A stretch of 64,000 nucleotides of DNA from an uncultured Lachnospiraceae bacterium (GCA_949840915.1 CATKXY010000005.1:62001-126000); one strand, 5' to 3'; positions 29,715 to 37,938 are shown, counted from the stretch's first letter. Numbers and translations: made by a program. The notes: generated by a model from the sequence alone, not told the origin.

Positions 29715-31275
29715 AGAAAACAGACGCTATCTTCTGATCAATATTTGTTTTGCCCTGGCGCTGTGTATCGTGATCGCGCCGCTTCTGGTGCTCAGTGCAT
29801 ATAATTTTCCGTCGGCGGATGACTGGAGCTACGGGAGGGACGCCTATAAAGCTCTGCAGGCGGGCGGAGGCGTCGGGACGGTCCTTAGGATTTCCTTTGA
29901 GACGGTGGCGAGATATTATGTGGGTTGGGAGGGGAGATTCATGAACGCGCTCTTTGCCTCCCTGCAGCCGGGCATCTGGGGAGAGGAATATTATGCCGTG
30001 GTGGCCTGGCTGATGCTGGGAGGACTGATCCTGGGCGAGCTGTTTTTGTTTCGAGAGCTGTCTGGCAGGCTCTTGTGCCGGGAGGGCTGTGAAAACCGGG
30101 GATTGTGGTTTCCCGTGGCCGCCTCCACGTTGATCCTGCAGATACTCTATACCCCCAGCGCGGTGGAAAGCTTTTACTGGTACACGGGAGCGGTGAACTA
30201 TACGTTTGTGTTCGGATTGTCCATGGTTCTGACCGCATTGTTTTTAAAATTGGGACTGGGAGAGGCAAAAGGATGGAAATACGGACTGAATGCCGCTGCG
30301 GCGTGTATCCTCTCCGTGGCAGTGGGAGGGGACAATTATTCCACCAGTCTGTCTATGGTTCTGTTCATGATTGGATCTTATCTGCTGGTTCCGGTGCTTG
30401 GCGGGAAAGCCGTACCGGGGAAGAGCCGGTTTGACAGGGATTTGTTCCGACGCTTTCTGAGTCGGACATGGTTTCTGAGCATATTGACGGGAGGAAGTCT
30501 CTTAGCCTGTGTTCTGGCCCCCGGCAATGCGAAGCGGCTGGAGGGGAATTTCGGCGGCGCTACCACGGAAAACCCCTTGGGGGCGGTGCTGCAGTCGCTG
30601 CTGCGCTCCTTTACCAATATCTGGTCCTGGACGGATGCAAAAATACTGCTGATGGTTCTGTTGATTCTGCCATTTGTGTGGCTGGCTGTAAAGAATATAC
30701 GGTATGAATTCCGTTTTCCGGGAATTTTCACCTTATTTACCTTTGGGTTTTACGCTGCCCAGGTCACGTCCAATCTCTATGTGGACGGAACCACCGGAGG
30801 CGGCAGGGTGGCGGCGATCCTGTATTATTCTTATCATGTGTGGCTGGTGGGCAATGTGTGCTATTGGATGGGATGGTTTTGCAGGAGGAGACGGAGCTGG
30901 CCCGGATTTTTGGAAAAGGCATTTTCCGCTGCTGCGCCTTTTGCCCGTAGATTTTTGATTCCTTATTGCGCTGCGGCGGGAATGCTTCTGGCGGGAGTGA
31001 TCTATACCTGTGATCTGAAGGAGATTTCCAGTTACAGGGCATACCGCGACTGGCGGCAGGGCTGGGCGCAGCAGTATGCAATGGAGTGGAGGGAGCGGCT
31101 GGAGGTGCTGCATGACGAAACCGTCACACAGGTGGAGTTTGCGCCGCTGTCCGTATACCCCGAGACGATGCTCTACACGGATCTGCAGGATGAGGATGGC
31201 TATATCTGGGTGAACAAGGCCTGTGCAAATTATTACGACAAAGAGTATATTCATATCGTGAATGCCGCAGAATAA
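29689..31275 (+). CDS. polytopic membrane protein, DUF6056-like
   Basis: An integral membrane protein of about 528 residues with some ten helices. The first extracytoplasmic loop holds YNFPSADDWSYGRDA near residue 40 and YYVGWEGRFMNAL near 80, as in DUF6056/DUF3329-type proteins. The paired acids after the first helix again recall GT-C glycosyltransferases, by inference only. A C-terminal soluble stretch follows the last helix (AYRDWRQGWAQQYAMEWRE onward). The ATG at 29689 fits best with GGGGAAGGA at 29671-29679; an in-frame TTG at 29680 is too close to that site. It overlaps the DUF6020-like gene by 26 bases. Confidence 0.68.
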   Translation: MKMTGMKNRENRRYLLINICFALALCIVIAPLLVLSAYNFPSADDWSYGRDAYKALQAGGGVGTVLRISFETVARYYVGWEGRFMNALFASLQPGIWGEEYYAVVAWLMLGGLILGELFLFRELSGRLLCREGCENRGLWFPVAASTLILQILYTPSAVESFYWYTGAVNYTFVFGLSMVLTALFLKLGLGEAKGWKYGLNAAAACILSVAVGGDNYSTSLSMVLFMIGSYLLVPVLGGKAVPGKSRFDRDLFRRFLSRTWFLSILTGGSLLACVLAPGNAKRLEGNFGGATTENPLGAVLQSLLRSFTNIWSWTDAKILLMVLLILPFVWLAVKNIRYEFRFPGIFTLFTFGFYAAQVTSNLYVDGTTGGGRVAAILYYSYHVWLVGNVCYWMGWFCRRRRSWPGFLEKAFSAAAPFARRFLIPYCAAAGMLLAGVIYTCDLKEISSYRAYRDWRQGWAQQYAMEWRERLEVLHDETVTQVEFAPLSVYPETMLYTDLQDEDGYIWVNKACANYYDKEYIHIVNAAE

Positions 31276-31349
31276 GTTTGCGGGTTGTTGACGGATAAAT
31301 CAGGAAGAGAGACGGGAATGGATAAATCCGCGGGAATGGAGACAAATTA

Positions 31350-32684
31350 GTGAGCGAGGAATTGAGAGCGGAAGCGTTCGATGAGAGAACAGAAGAACTT
31401 AATGAGGAAGAGCAGGCGCGGATGCGCAGAAGGAGAGAACGCATCCGCAGGATGAAGCAGGAGAAGGAGAGGAGGATGAGACTGCTGCGGATCTGCAGGC
31501 TTGCGCTGCCGGCAGCGGCGGTTGTGTTCGCCTTTTGTATCGGGGCGCTTGTCCATGTGGTGTCTGTGAAAGGTGCAGCCCGGGCAGAACGGCAGGAGCG
31601 CGGAGAAAGCGTCGGCGGAGAGGAGCGTGGGGCACAGCCTTTTGAACAGCTCTCGGGCCAGATTTCTGCAGGAGATGTCGGAGCGGGGACTCAGATCGTC
31701 CATATGATGGATATCGCCAATCAGGCGGTCAGTGCGGTTCTGGAGACAGCAGATGAAGCCGAACCGGGTGAGGCCGGAGAGAATCAGGCGGGAGAGGATG
31801 AGTCCGGGGAGGATAAGACCGGAGAGGATGGGACCGGGGAGGATCAGGCGGTGGCTGCCGGGGCACCTGCTAAGGTATATGCCGCTCACACCACGGCACA
31901 GACAGCGTCGCCGCCCGATGAGGTCAACAGTAAGTATGCGGTATTTATCGATCTGAATACAGGGGATATTCTGGCGCAGAGAGATTATCGCACGGTGATC
32001 AGTCCGGCTTCCATGACCAAAGTACTCACGATTCTGGTGGCGGCGGAACATGTGGAGGATCTGGACGATACCTTCACTATGACGATCGACATTACGGACT
32101 ACAGCTATTCGAACGATTGCAGCAGTGTTGGTTTTGCAGTGGGAGAGACCGTGACGGTGCGGGATTTGTTTTACGGTACGATTCTGCCCTCAGGGGGAGA
32201 TGCAGCGGTGGCATTGGCCACCTATACGGCGGGCAGTCATGCGGCTTTTGTGGAGATGATGAACGAGAAGGCGGAGGCGCTTGGACTTTCCGACACGGCA
32301 CATTTTACCAATTGTGTGGGACTGTACGACGAAAATCATCACTGTACGGTCTATGATATGGCTATGATTATGGAGGCGGCTTTGGACAATGAGCTCTGCA
32401 GGGAAGTTTTGAATGCTCATATCTATACGACCTCTGCCACGGAAGCGCATCCCGAGGGGATTACAATTTCCAACTGGTTCCTGCGCAGGATCGAGGACAA
32501 GGACACCGGGGGAGAGGTAGTCTGCGCCAAGACGGGCTATGTGGTACAGTCGGACAGCTGTGCAGTCAGCTATGGCGTGGACCAAAGCGGAAGAGGATAT
32601 GTGTGCGCCACTGCGGGAGCGCACAGCCCATGGCGCTGTATCTATGACCATGTGGCTCTGTATAAGCAATATGCGCAGGAGTAG
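31350..32684 (+). CDS. D-alanyl-D-alanine carboxypeptidase (S11 family, DacF-like), bitopic
   Basis: Trims the terminal D-Ala from peptidoglycan pentapeptides. The 444-residue protein starts with a charged cytoplasmic segment (about 45 residues, rich in Arg/Glu), one transmembrane helix near residues 49-70, then an extracellular linker. The linker (about 130-170) contains an imperfect tandem GED-type repeat. The catalytic domain shows SxxK (SPASMTK, about residue 215), an SxN-equivalent region (SNDCSSVG) and KTG (AKTGYVV, about 393). No cleavable signal is present. GTG 31350 is the likely start. A 74-base gap separates it from the membrane gene upstream, so all three may act in envelope building. 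Confidence 0.87.
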   Translation: MSEELRAEAFDERTEELNEEEQARMRRRRERIRRMKQEKERRMRLLRICRLALPAAAVVFAFCIGALVHVVSVKGAARAERQERGESVGGEERGAQPFEQLSGQISAGDVGAGTQIVHMMDIANQAVSAVLETADEAEPGEAGENQAGEDESGEDKTGEDGTGEDQAVAAGAPAKVYAAHTTAQTASPPDEVNSKYAVFIDLNTGDILAQRDYRTVISPASMTKVLTILVAAEHVEDLDDTFTMTIDITDYSYSNDCSSVGFAVGETVTVRDLFYGTILPSGGDAAVALATYTAGSHAAFVEMMNEKAEALGLSDTAHFTNCVGLYDENHHCTVYDMAMIMEAALDNELCREVLNAHIYTTSATEAHPEGITISNWFLRRIEDKDTGGEVVCAKTGYVVQSDSCAVSYGVDQSGRGYVCATAGAHSPWRCIYDHVALYKQYAQE

Positions 32685-33022
32685 AAAAATCCGGATTGTA
32701 CAAGCACATAATTCAAGGGTTTCATTACCTGTTATAATATGTTATTAAATTCTCGTCAAGTCCTTATAAATACTAACTTTTCTGTAGGTGAGCTTTCCCT
32801 TATGTATTCCGTGGTGTCGTATCTTACCTTTGTTTTGGCGAGTTGGCAAGCCGGAAAACCATCTTGTGGCGTCCAACATATTCTGATAAAAAATTCACAA
32901 GGGTGCTGCCATAACGGTAGGCGGCTAGTTCTTCTACGGAGGGACTGTGACCCTCCGATCACAATGTATCTTCGATACATAGAAACCTGCCTGCAGGAAT
33001 CTGGGAAAGGAAGGCTAAGTAG
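32685..33022 (+). promoter_or_regulatory. structured leader upstream of the 34-codon gene
   Basis: No gene is supported here. A TATAAT at 32733-32738 is a possible -10 box with no good -35. Close to the small gene are two perfect hairpins: CGGAGGG/CCCTCCG (32937-32943 with 32951-32957) and ATGTATC/GATACAT (32964-32970 with 32974-32980). GGCGGCTA at 32920-32927 is complementary to TAGCCGCC at 33125-33132, which covers the stop codon of the small gene. Confidence 0.5.
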
Positions 33023-33127
33023 ATGTTGACGATTGAAGGATTGATTTCAGTGCTTGGCTCATGCCTGACATGCTTCGGTCTCGGATACGCCAGCGGAAGC
33101 AAGGATAATAATAAACCACAAAAATAG
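33023..33127 (+). CDS. 34-residue hydrophobic peptide, possible type I toxin-like or small membrane protein
   Basis: An ATG at 33023 follows AAAGGAAGG by about 9 bases and opens a 34-codon frame. The peptide has a short head (MLTIEG), one hydrophobic segment of about 17 residues (LISVLGSCLTCFGLGYA) and a polar, basic tail (SGSKDNNKPQK). This is the layout of single-pass toxins of type I systems and of the holin-like small toxins annotated in Firmicutes, but I cannot match a specific family. The long-range complementarity between its leader and its stop codon resembles the fold-back pairing known in hok-type mRNAs. No antisense RNA could be confirmed. Confidence 0.45.
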   Translation: MLTIEGLISVLGSCLTCFGLGYASGSKDNNKPQK

Positions 33128-33675
33128 CCGCCCTTAGTGAAGTGGACCCCTATTTTTGTGTTTTTTGATGCCGCTGATAGAGGGGCGATTGGGGCGAAAA
33201 TCGTACTATCAGGCAAAAGTATACTTTCACGCAAAAGTCAGGGGTTTCCGTGATAGTATAAAGGGGAAAGGTAAAAAGGAGTAGGGTATTGGGGATTTTA
33301 GTGGAAAAGGGTATTAGCTTGACGGAAAATGCTGTCGATAAACGGGAGATATAATACAAACACGGAAACTGCATGGAGTTCTCGTGTTTGCATATGAGTT
33401 TCCGTGATAGTATACAGAAAAATTGAAAAATGGTAATATGAGAATGAGAAAAGGGCTGTTGTATGGCTCTTTTTTCATTTTTAGACAATTCATGGATTTC
33501 TACATTTCAAAAATGCAGCATTCTAATAAAATCCCCCAATACACATAAAACCATTTCTTTTTATCCGGATAATCCTCACGGGAAGTAAAACCGGTAAATC
33601 TGAAAAATGAAGATATTTTACAAGACGGAGGAAAAAATAAGAGGTAAAATGGCTTTTGACAAGGAGGTAATCTGC
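33128..33675. repeat. AT-rich, repeat-containing gap ahead of the AraC-type gene
   Basis: No gene is supported. A 17-base direct repeat (GTTTCCGTGATAGTATA) occurs at 33244-33260 and 33398-33414. Its core TGATAGTA also occurs inverted at 33204-33211. GCAAAAGT is repeated at 33213-33220 and 33231-33238. CACGGAAACT at 33361-33370 is the inverse of AGTTTCCGTG at 33397-33406. The layout suggests regulator-binding sites or a decayed mobile-element end. Confidence 0.5.
33449..33479 (+). terminator. rho-independent terminator-like hairpin
   Basis: AAAAGGGCT (33449-33457) pairs with GGCTCTTTT (33465-33473) with two G-T pairs around a 7-base loop, followed by TTTCATTT. It could end a transcript from the small gene or from within the gap. 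Confidence 0.5.
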
Positions 33676-34517
33676 ATGAAGAAAGAAACAAGGGCAGTGG
33701 TATATGATGATGAATTACGGATGGAAGCATATCGTTTTGAAGGAATCGTGCAACCGTTTCCAAGCCATTTTCATGAGCATTATGTGATTGGGTTTGTGGA
33801 GGATGGGGAGCGGGTGCTTTCCTGCAGGGACAGGGAGTATGCCGTAGAAGAAGGCAGTATCGTGCTTTTCAATCCGGGTGACAGCCATGCCTGTGTGCAA
33901 AGCGATGAAAGGACGTTTGATTACCGGGGATTTAACATTTCAAAGGAGGTCATGCTCGATCTGGCGGAGGAAGTTACAGGGAAACGGGAGCTTCCGGGAT
34001 TTTCAAAGAATGCTATCTGTGATGAGGAAATAGCCTGCCACCTGCGCCGCTGCATGAGATGGTCATGAAAGGGACAGGTGAGTTTGGGAAGGAGGAAACT
34101 CTGCTGTTCCTGCTTTCATACCTCATACAGAATTACGGGAAGCCTTTTGCAAGCTGCATCCCGGAATGCAGGCAGGAGATTGAAAAAGCGTGTGAATACA
34201 TGGCAGGGCATTTTACGGAGCGTATTTATTTAGACCAGATATGCCGCCATGCGGGGCTTAGCAAGTCAACGCTGCTGCGGGCCTTTACAAAAGAAAAAGG
34301 CGTCACGCCGTACCGATACCTTGAAACAATCCGCATCAATGAGGCAAAAAAGCTGTTATCGGAAGGTGTGCATCCCGTGGAAGCAGCGATCAGGACAGGG
34401 TTCTCAGACCAGAGCCATTTTACAAATTACTTCAACCAGTTCATAGGGCTTGCACCCGGAACTTACCGTGAAATATTCTCGGAAAAAGACGGGGACGGTG
34501 GGCAGCATGGGGAATAG
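33676..34517 (+). pseudogene. AraC-family transcriptional regulator interrupted by a frameshift
   Basis: Two frames together encode one AraC-type regulator of about 280 residues. The first starts at ATG 33676, with AAGGAGG at 33661-33667. It gives the cupin-like sensor part (FPSHFHEHYVIGFVEDGER; SIVLFNPGDSHAC) and stops at 34068. The second, open from before 34059 to 34517, continues directly with HEMVMKGTGEFGKEE. It carries both helix-turn-helix motifs (IYLDQICRHAGLSKSTLLRA and AAIRTGFSDQSHFTNYF). Joining them requires one extra C in the CGCCGC run at about 34045-34050, which would restore LRPLHEMVM. So the gene is broken by a single-base deletion, or the assembly has an error there. It overlaps the transporter gene that follows. 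Confidence 0.85.
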
Positions 34518-35406
34518 GAAATCAGCCGGGCATCTGGCGGCGCTGTTCACCATCATCATATGGGGGATGACATTCATATCCACCAAAGTCCTGCTCACGG
34601 ATTTCAGGCCGGTGGAAATCCTGTTCTTCCGCTTTGTCATGGGTTTTGCGGCATTGCTTCTTGCCTGCCCGCACCATATGAAAGGCGTGGGGCGCAAGCA
34701 GGAGCTGACTTTTGTATTGGCGGGAATGTGCGGGATATGCTTATATTACCTGCTGGAGAATATCGCGCTTACATATACGATGGCGTCCAACGTGGGAGTC
34801 ATCATCTCGGTTGCGCCGTTTTTCACGGCGATCCTGTCACGCTTGTTCCTGAAATCAGAAGGGAAGCTGCGGGCAAATTTTTTCATAGGTTTTGTGGTGG
34901 CAATGGCAGGCGTTGCGCTGATCAGCTTTAACGGCTCTAAACTGGAACTGAACCTGATGGGGGACTTGCTGGCAGTCCTTGCGGCTTTTGTGTGGGCGTG
35001 CTATTCCATACTGACAAGGAAGATCAGCAGCTTCGGTTACCCGGTCATACTCACCACGCGGCGGACATTCTTTTACGGCATCCGGTTTATGGTTCCGGCA
35101 TTATTTCTTTTCGATTTTGAAGTCGGGCTGGAACGGTTTGCGGATATGACGTATTTACTCAATATACTGTATCTTGGGCTGGGGGCGTCTGCACTCTGCT
35201 TTGTCACATGGAACCTTACAGTAAAGATGCTTGGCGCGGTCAAGACCAACGTCTATATTTACATGGTTCCCGTCATAACGGTGGTGACTTCCGTGTTAAT
35301 ACTGAAGGAGCCGGTGACATGGGTTTCCGTTATGGGGACGGTTCTGGCAGTTGCGGGGCTTTTCCTTTCTGAATATAACGGGAAGGGGAGTGAGAACAGT
35401 GAATGA
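34507..35406 (+). CDS. EamA-family drug/metabolite transporter
   Basis: A 299-residue protein with ten predicted transmembrane helices in two EamA repeats: the first from FTIIIWGMTFISTKVLL near residue 13, the second from LLAVLAAFVWACYSILTRKI near 155. The family exports or imports small metabolites; the substrate is not evident. The start at 34507 lies 11 bases before the stop of the upstream regulator, so translation is coupled. AraC-type regulator plus EamA transporter is a common cassette in which the regulator controls the transporter; here the regulator is frameshifted. Confidence 0.88.
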   Translation: MGNRKSAGHLAALFTIIIWGMTFISTKVLLTDFRPVEILFFRFVMGFAALLLACPHHMKGVGRKQELTFVLAGMCGICLYYLLENIALTYTMASNVGVIISVAPFFTAILSRLFLKSEGKLRANFFIGFVVAMAGVALISFNGSKLELNLMGDLLAVLAAFVWACYSILTRKISSFGYPVILTTRRTFFYGIRFMVPALFLFDFEVGLERFADMTYLLNILYLGLGASALCFVTWNLTVKMLGAVKTNVYIYMVPVITVVTSVLILKEPVTWVSVMGTVLAVAGLFLSEYNGKGSENSE

Positions 35407-35569
35407 GCCTGCGATAAGGACGGAGGAGCAGATCATCAGCCTGTTCCCCGACAGGGAAACTTTAATTTGCCGGGGATGGGTGCTGAAAAGAATGGAAAGG
35501 CAGCTTTTGGTCTATCCGCTGTATTACAAGTTGAGATCAGAAAGAAACTGGCAATCAGGGAGAGATTAA
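35399..35569 (+). CDS. short hypothetical protein or gene remnant
   Basis: A GTG at 35399, 8 bases after GGGAAGGGGAG, opens a 56-codon frame that overlaps the end of the EamA gene by 8 bases. The product begins with an ordinary-looking segment (EEQIISLFPDRETLICRGWV) and ends in a basic tail, with no recognisable domain. It may be the intact third gene of the cassette, or the first part of a longer gene cut by the boundary with the AT-rich island that starts just after it. Confidence 0.4.
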   Translation: MNEPAIRTEEQIISLFPDRETLICRGWVLKRMERQLLVYPLYYKLRSERNWQSGRD

Positions 35570-35598
35570 GTAACATTTGACAGCAGGCACCAGAAAGA

Positions 35599-35677
35599 AG
35601 TAAACTTAAGGAAAACAAGTCTGGATAAATCCGTGGCAGGAACTCTCTGCGATTCTCCAACTGACAGTAAGTTTACT
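35599..35677. repeat. 10-bp inverted repeat at the left edge of the AT-rich island
   Basis: AGTAAACTTA at 35599-35608 is the exact inverse of TAAGTTTACT at 35668-35677, 59 bases apart. It lies where base composition drops. It could be a chance repeat, a stem or an element end; no target duplication was found. Confidence 0.3.
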
Positions 35678-35699
35678 CTATCTTTAAAGAGAATACATA

Positions 35700-35800
35700 T
35701 TGAAAAACTGGGATAAACGTGATACAATCCAAACAAATGTACGAATACTATATAAGCTTTATATTTGGATTTTGACAAAGTGGTTTTTGAGTAAGATATT
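35700..35800 (+). promoter_or_regulatory. two candidate promoters for the kinase-GNAT-ASCH operon
   Basis: TTGAAA (35700-35705), 17 bases, TACAAT (35723-35728); and TTGACA (35772-35777), 17 bases, GATATT (35795-35800). The second leaves a leader of about 30 bases before the first gene. The remainder of the 266-base gap (35570-35835) shows nothing else. Confidence 0.55.
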
Positions 35801-35835
35801 TGTGGCATAAGTAGTTATTTAAGTTATATAAGGGG

Positions 35836-36366
35836 ATGATAACAGTGATCTTTGTTAGTGGAATACATGGAGTGGGAAAGACTTTTTTTTGTAACATAAT
35901 GAAAAAAAGGCTTAATGTTGAGAGTTATACAGCCAGTCAACTGATTGCATCTAGACGAAATGAAAGGTTTGCGGAAAATAAATTGGTCTCAAATATTGAT
36001 GATAATCAGGATTTACTTGTGGTAGCGATTGAAGAATTGAGGAAGGCAGAAAAGGAATTTATTTTAGATGGGCATTTTTGTTTGCTTAATGAGTCTGGAG
36101 AAATTACAAGGATACCGTTAGATACATATATGCTTCTAAAACCGGATGTGATTATTCTTTTAACAGAGAAACCAGAGATTATAGCTGACAGAAGATTGCA
36201 AAGGGATAATGTTTGCCAAGATGTTTCAGAAATAACAGAGTTTCAGGAAAAGGAAAAATGTTATGCGAAAGAAATTGCCGAGAAGCTTGATGTTTCATTA
36301 GTGGTATCACGAGGTATGAATGATATTGACAAAATTGTGGATTGTATAAAAAGGGGAGAATATTGA
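35836..36366 (+). CDS. P-loop nucleotide/nucleoside kinase-like protein (AAA_17/adenylate kinase type)
   Basis: A 176-residue soluble protein with a single P-loop NTPase domain. GIHGVGKT (residues 9-16) is the Walker A loop. FILDGHFCLL (about 75) resembles the DGH/DGF Walker B segment of NMP-kinase-like proteins, and RRLQRD (about 117) supplies the lid arginines. The family phosphorylates nucleotides or small substrates; the substrate here is unknown. The start is ATG 35836 or, given AGGGG at 35831-35835, more likely GTG 35845. It is the first gene of a three-gene operon; the next ATG lies 1 base after its stop. Codon use is strongly AT-biased compared with the flanks. Confidence 0.75.
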   Translation: MITVIFVSGIHGVGKTFFCNIMKKRLNVESYTASQLIASRRNERFAENKLVSNIDDNQDLLVVAIEELRKAEKEFILDGHFCLLNESGEITRIPLDTYMLLKPDVIILLTEKPEIIADRRLQRDNVCQDVSEITEFQEKEKCYAKEIAEKLDVSLVVSRGMNDIDKIVDCIKRGEY

Positions 36367-36367
36367 T

Positions 36368-37468
36368 ATGGCAGGGAAATTTGTATTAAAGAAATTTGCG
36401 GAAATAAATCTCAACGATACTTTTTTTGATTCTCTGAAAAATGATTATCCTGGCACAGAAAAAAGTACCGGATTTGTTGATTGGTTTCAAAAGAAGTCTA
36501 TAGATGGTGCAACGGCTCTTGTCTTTGAGGATGAGATAGGTGTTGGAGCTTTTGTTGTTTTGAAAGATGAAGAGGAAAAAATTGAGTTAGTGGATTTGAT
36601 ACTTCCAGAAAAAAAGCGCCTTAAAATAAGTACTTTTCGTATTGCCGAAAGATATCGCAGACAACGTATTGGTGAAGGGGCAATAGGTTTATTACTTTGG
36701 AAATGGCAACAAGATAATACAGAGGAAGTCTATGTAACAGTATTTGATAAGCACGAGACTTTAATTTCACAATTTGAACGTTTTGGCTTTCAAAAGAAAG
36801 GTTTAAATCTGAATGGTGAAAATGTTTTAATAAAAAGCCGGAAGTATATTGATTTTAATGATCCATATAAGTCATTTCCGTTTGTTAAAGATGGATTTGA
36901 TTGTGCTGGATATATAATTATTGACGATAATTATCATGATACAATGTTTGCGTATTCTGAACTTGCTAATATAACGAGTTTACAAACTAAAGTAAGTAGT
37001 AGTGTAAGTAACGGACTGAGCAAAATTTATGTAGGTCAAGCGCCTAAATTGAATCACAAAATAGGTGAACCTATACTTGTTTATCGGCGTTACACGCAGG
37101 GGAATGGAAAACGATATCGTTCCTGTGTGACATCTTTTTGTATTGTGACAGATTTAATCCAAGCAAAGATTAATAATCGGTACTTGATGACTTTTGACGA
37201 ATTGAAATCGCAAATTGGAAATAAATCGGTATTTAATGAAAACGAGTTACAAGAGCAGTATAATCGTTTTAGAAATATGACAATTGTTGAATTGTTGTAT
37301 TATGGTTATTTTGGAGCTGGAAACAACGTAAATATGAATTGGCTGGATCAAAATGGTTTTTGGGCAGCAGAAGGTCAGTATCCGACAGAGGTGAAGCTAA
37401 CTCCTGCACAGTTTAAAAGAGTTTTAACGGAGGGAAATATCAATGTGTCAAATGTTGTTATCAATTAA
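36368..37468 (+). CDS. GNAT acetyltransferase fused to a PUA-like (EVE/ASCH-type) domain
   Basis: A 366-residue soluble protein. Residues 1-160 form a GNAT fold: the acetyl-CoA loop is RRQRIGEGAIG (about 97-107), followed by VTVFDKHETLISQFERFGF, the usual late helix and strand. Residues 175-366 contain a PUA-like beta barrel, with IYVGQAPKLNHKIGEPILVY at about 222-241 and then RYRSCVTSFCIVTDLI. PUA, EVE and ASCH folds bind RNA or modified bases. By inference the enzyme acetylates a nucleic acid, an aminoacyl-tRNA or a nucleotide. It starts 1 base after the kinase-like gene ends and overlaps the ASCH gene by 26 bases. Composition is AT-rich, suggesting transfer. Confidence 0.75.
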   Translation: MAGKFVLKKFAEINLNDTFFDSLKNDYPGTEKSTGFVDWFQKKSIDGATALVFEDEIGVGAFVVLKDEEEKIELVDLILPEKKRLKISTFRIAERYRRQRIGEGAIGLLLWKWQQDNTEEVYVTVFDKHETLISQFERFGFQKKGLNLNGENVLIKSRKYIDFNDPYKSFPFVKDGFDCAGYIIIDDNYHDTMFAYSELANITSLQTKVSSSVSNGLSKIYVGQAPKLNHKIGEPILVYRRYTQGNGKRYRSCVTSFCIVTDLIQAKINNRYLMTFDELKSQIGNKSVFNENELQEQYNRFRNMTIVELLYYGYFGAGNNVNMNWLDQNGFWAAEGQYPTEVKLTPAQFKRVLTEGNINVSNVVIN

Positions 37469-37829
37469 TCCAGAGTATGTTGCGAGTATTCTCCAAGGAA
37501 AGAAATTATATGAATATCGAAAATTTCGTTGCAGAGATGATGTGGATAAAATTATTATATATGCTACCGCTCCGCAAAAACAGGTTGTGGGGGAGGCTGA
37601 AATCGCAGGCATAGTAGAAGATGATATATTAGCGGTATGGCATCAGACGAAAGAGTATTCAGGTATTACTTATAAGTTTTTTCGACAATATTATAAAGGA
37701 AAAAAGAGGGCAATAGCATATCAACTTAAGAATTTAGTTATTTATGATAAACCCTTAACTTTGGAGGAAATAGGTGTTTCTTGTGCACCACAATCCTATC
37801 GGTATATTACAGCTATGACTCAAGGATAA
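37443..37829 (+). CDS. ASCH-domain protein
   Basis: A 128-residue single-domain protein. Hallmarks: LLSINPEYVASILQGKK at residues 5-21, then YEYRKFRC, a core strand KIIIYATAPQKQVVGEAEI near residue 37, and a closing APQSYRYI. ASCH domains have a PUA-like RNA-binding fold. One member, E. coli YqfB, is reported to hydrolyse N4-acetylcytidine, which makes pairing with a GNAT gene notable. CGGAGGG lies 8 bases before ATG 37443, inside the previous gene. It ends the operon; a strong terminator lies 71 bases downstream. Confidence 0.82.
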   Translation: MCQMLLSINPEYVASILQGKKLYEYRKFRCRDDVDKIIIYATAPQKQVVGEAEIAGIVEDDILAVWHQTKEYSGITYKFFRQYYKGKKRAIAYQLKNLVIYDKPLTLEEIGVSCAPQSYRYITAMTQG

Positions 37830-37900
37830 AATTCGTTAATTGATGCTGATTAGAAAATATCATCGGGATAAAGGATAGGCGAGGAGAAGCAGGTGATATA

Positions 37901-37938
37901 ATTGGGACAAGGTTTGCAAACCTTGTCCCAATTTTTAT
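37901..37938 (+). terminator. rho-independent terminator of the kinase-GNAT-ASCH operon
   Basis: A perfect 32-base palindrome (two 16-base arms, ATTGGGACAAGGTTTG and its inverse, 37901-37932) is followed by TTTTTATAT. It closes the operon and, being flanked by A and T tracts, could also work in reverse. Confidence 0.92.

Noticed and set aside
32739..33029. 96-codon frame on the plus strand ahead of the small peptide gene
   Set aside because: It runs through two perfect hairpins and the ribosome site of the 34-codon gene, has no ribosome site of its own and an improbable composition.
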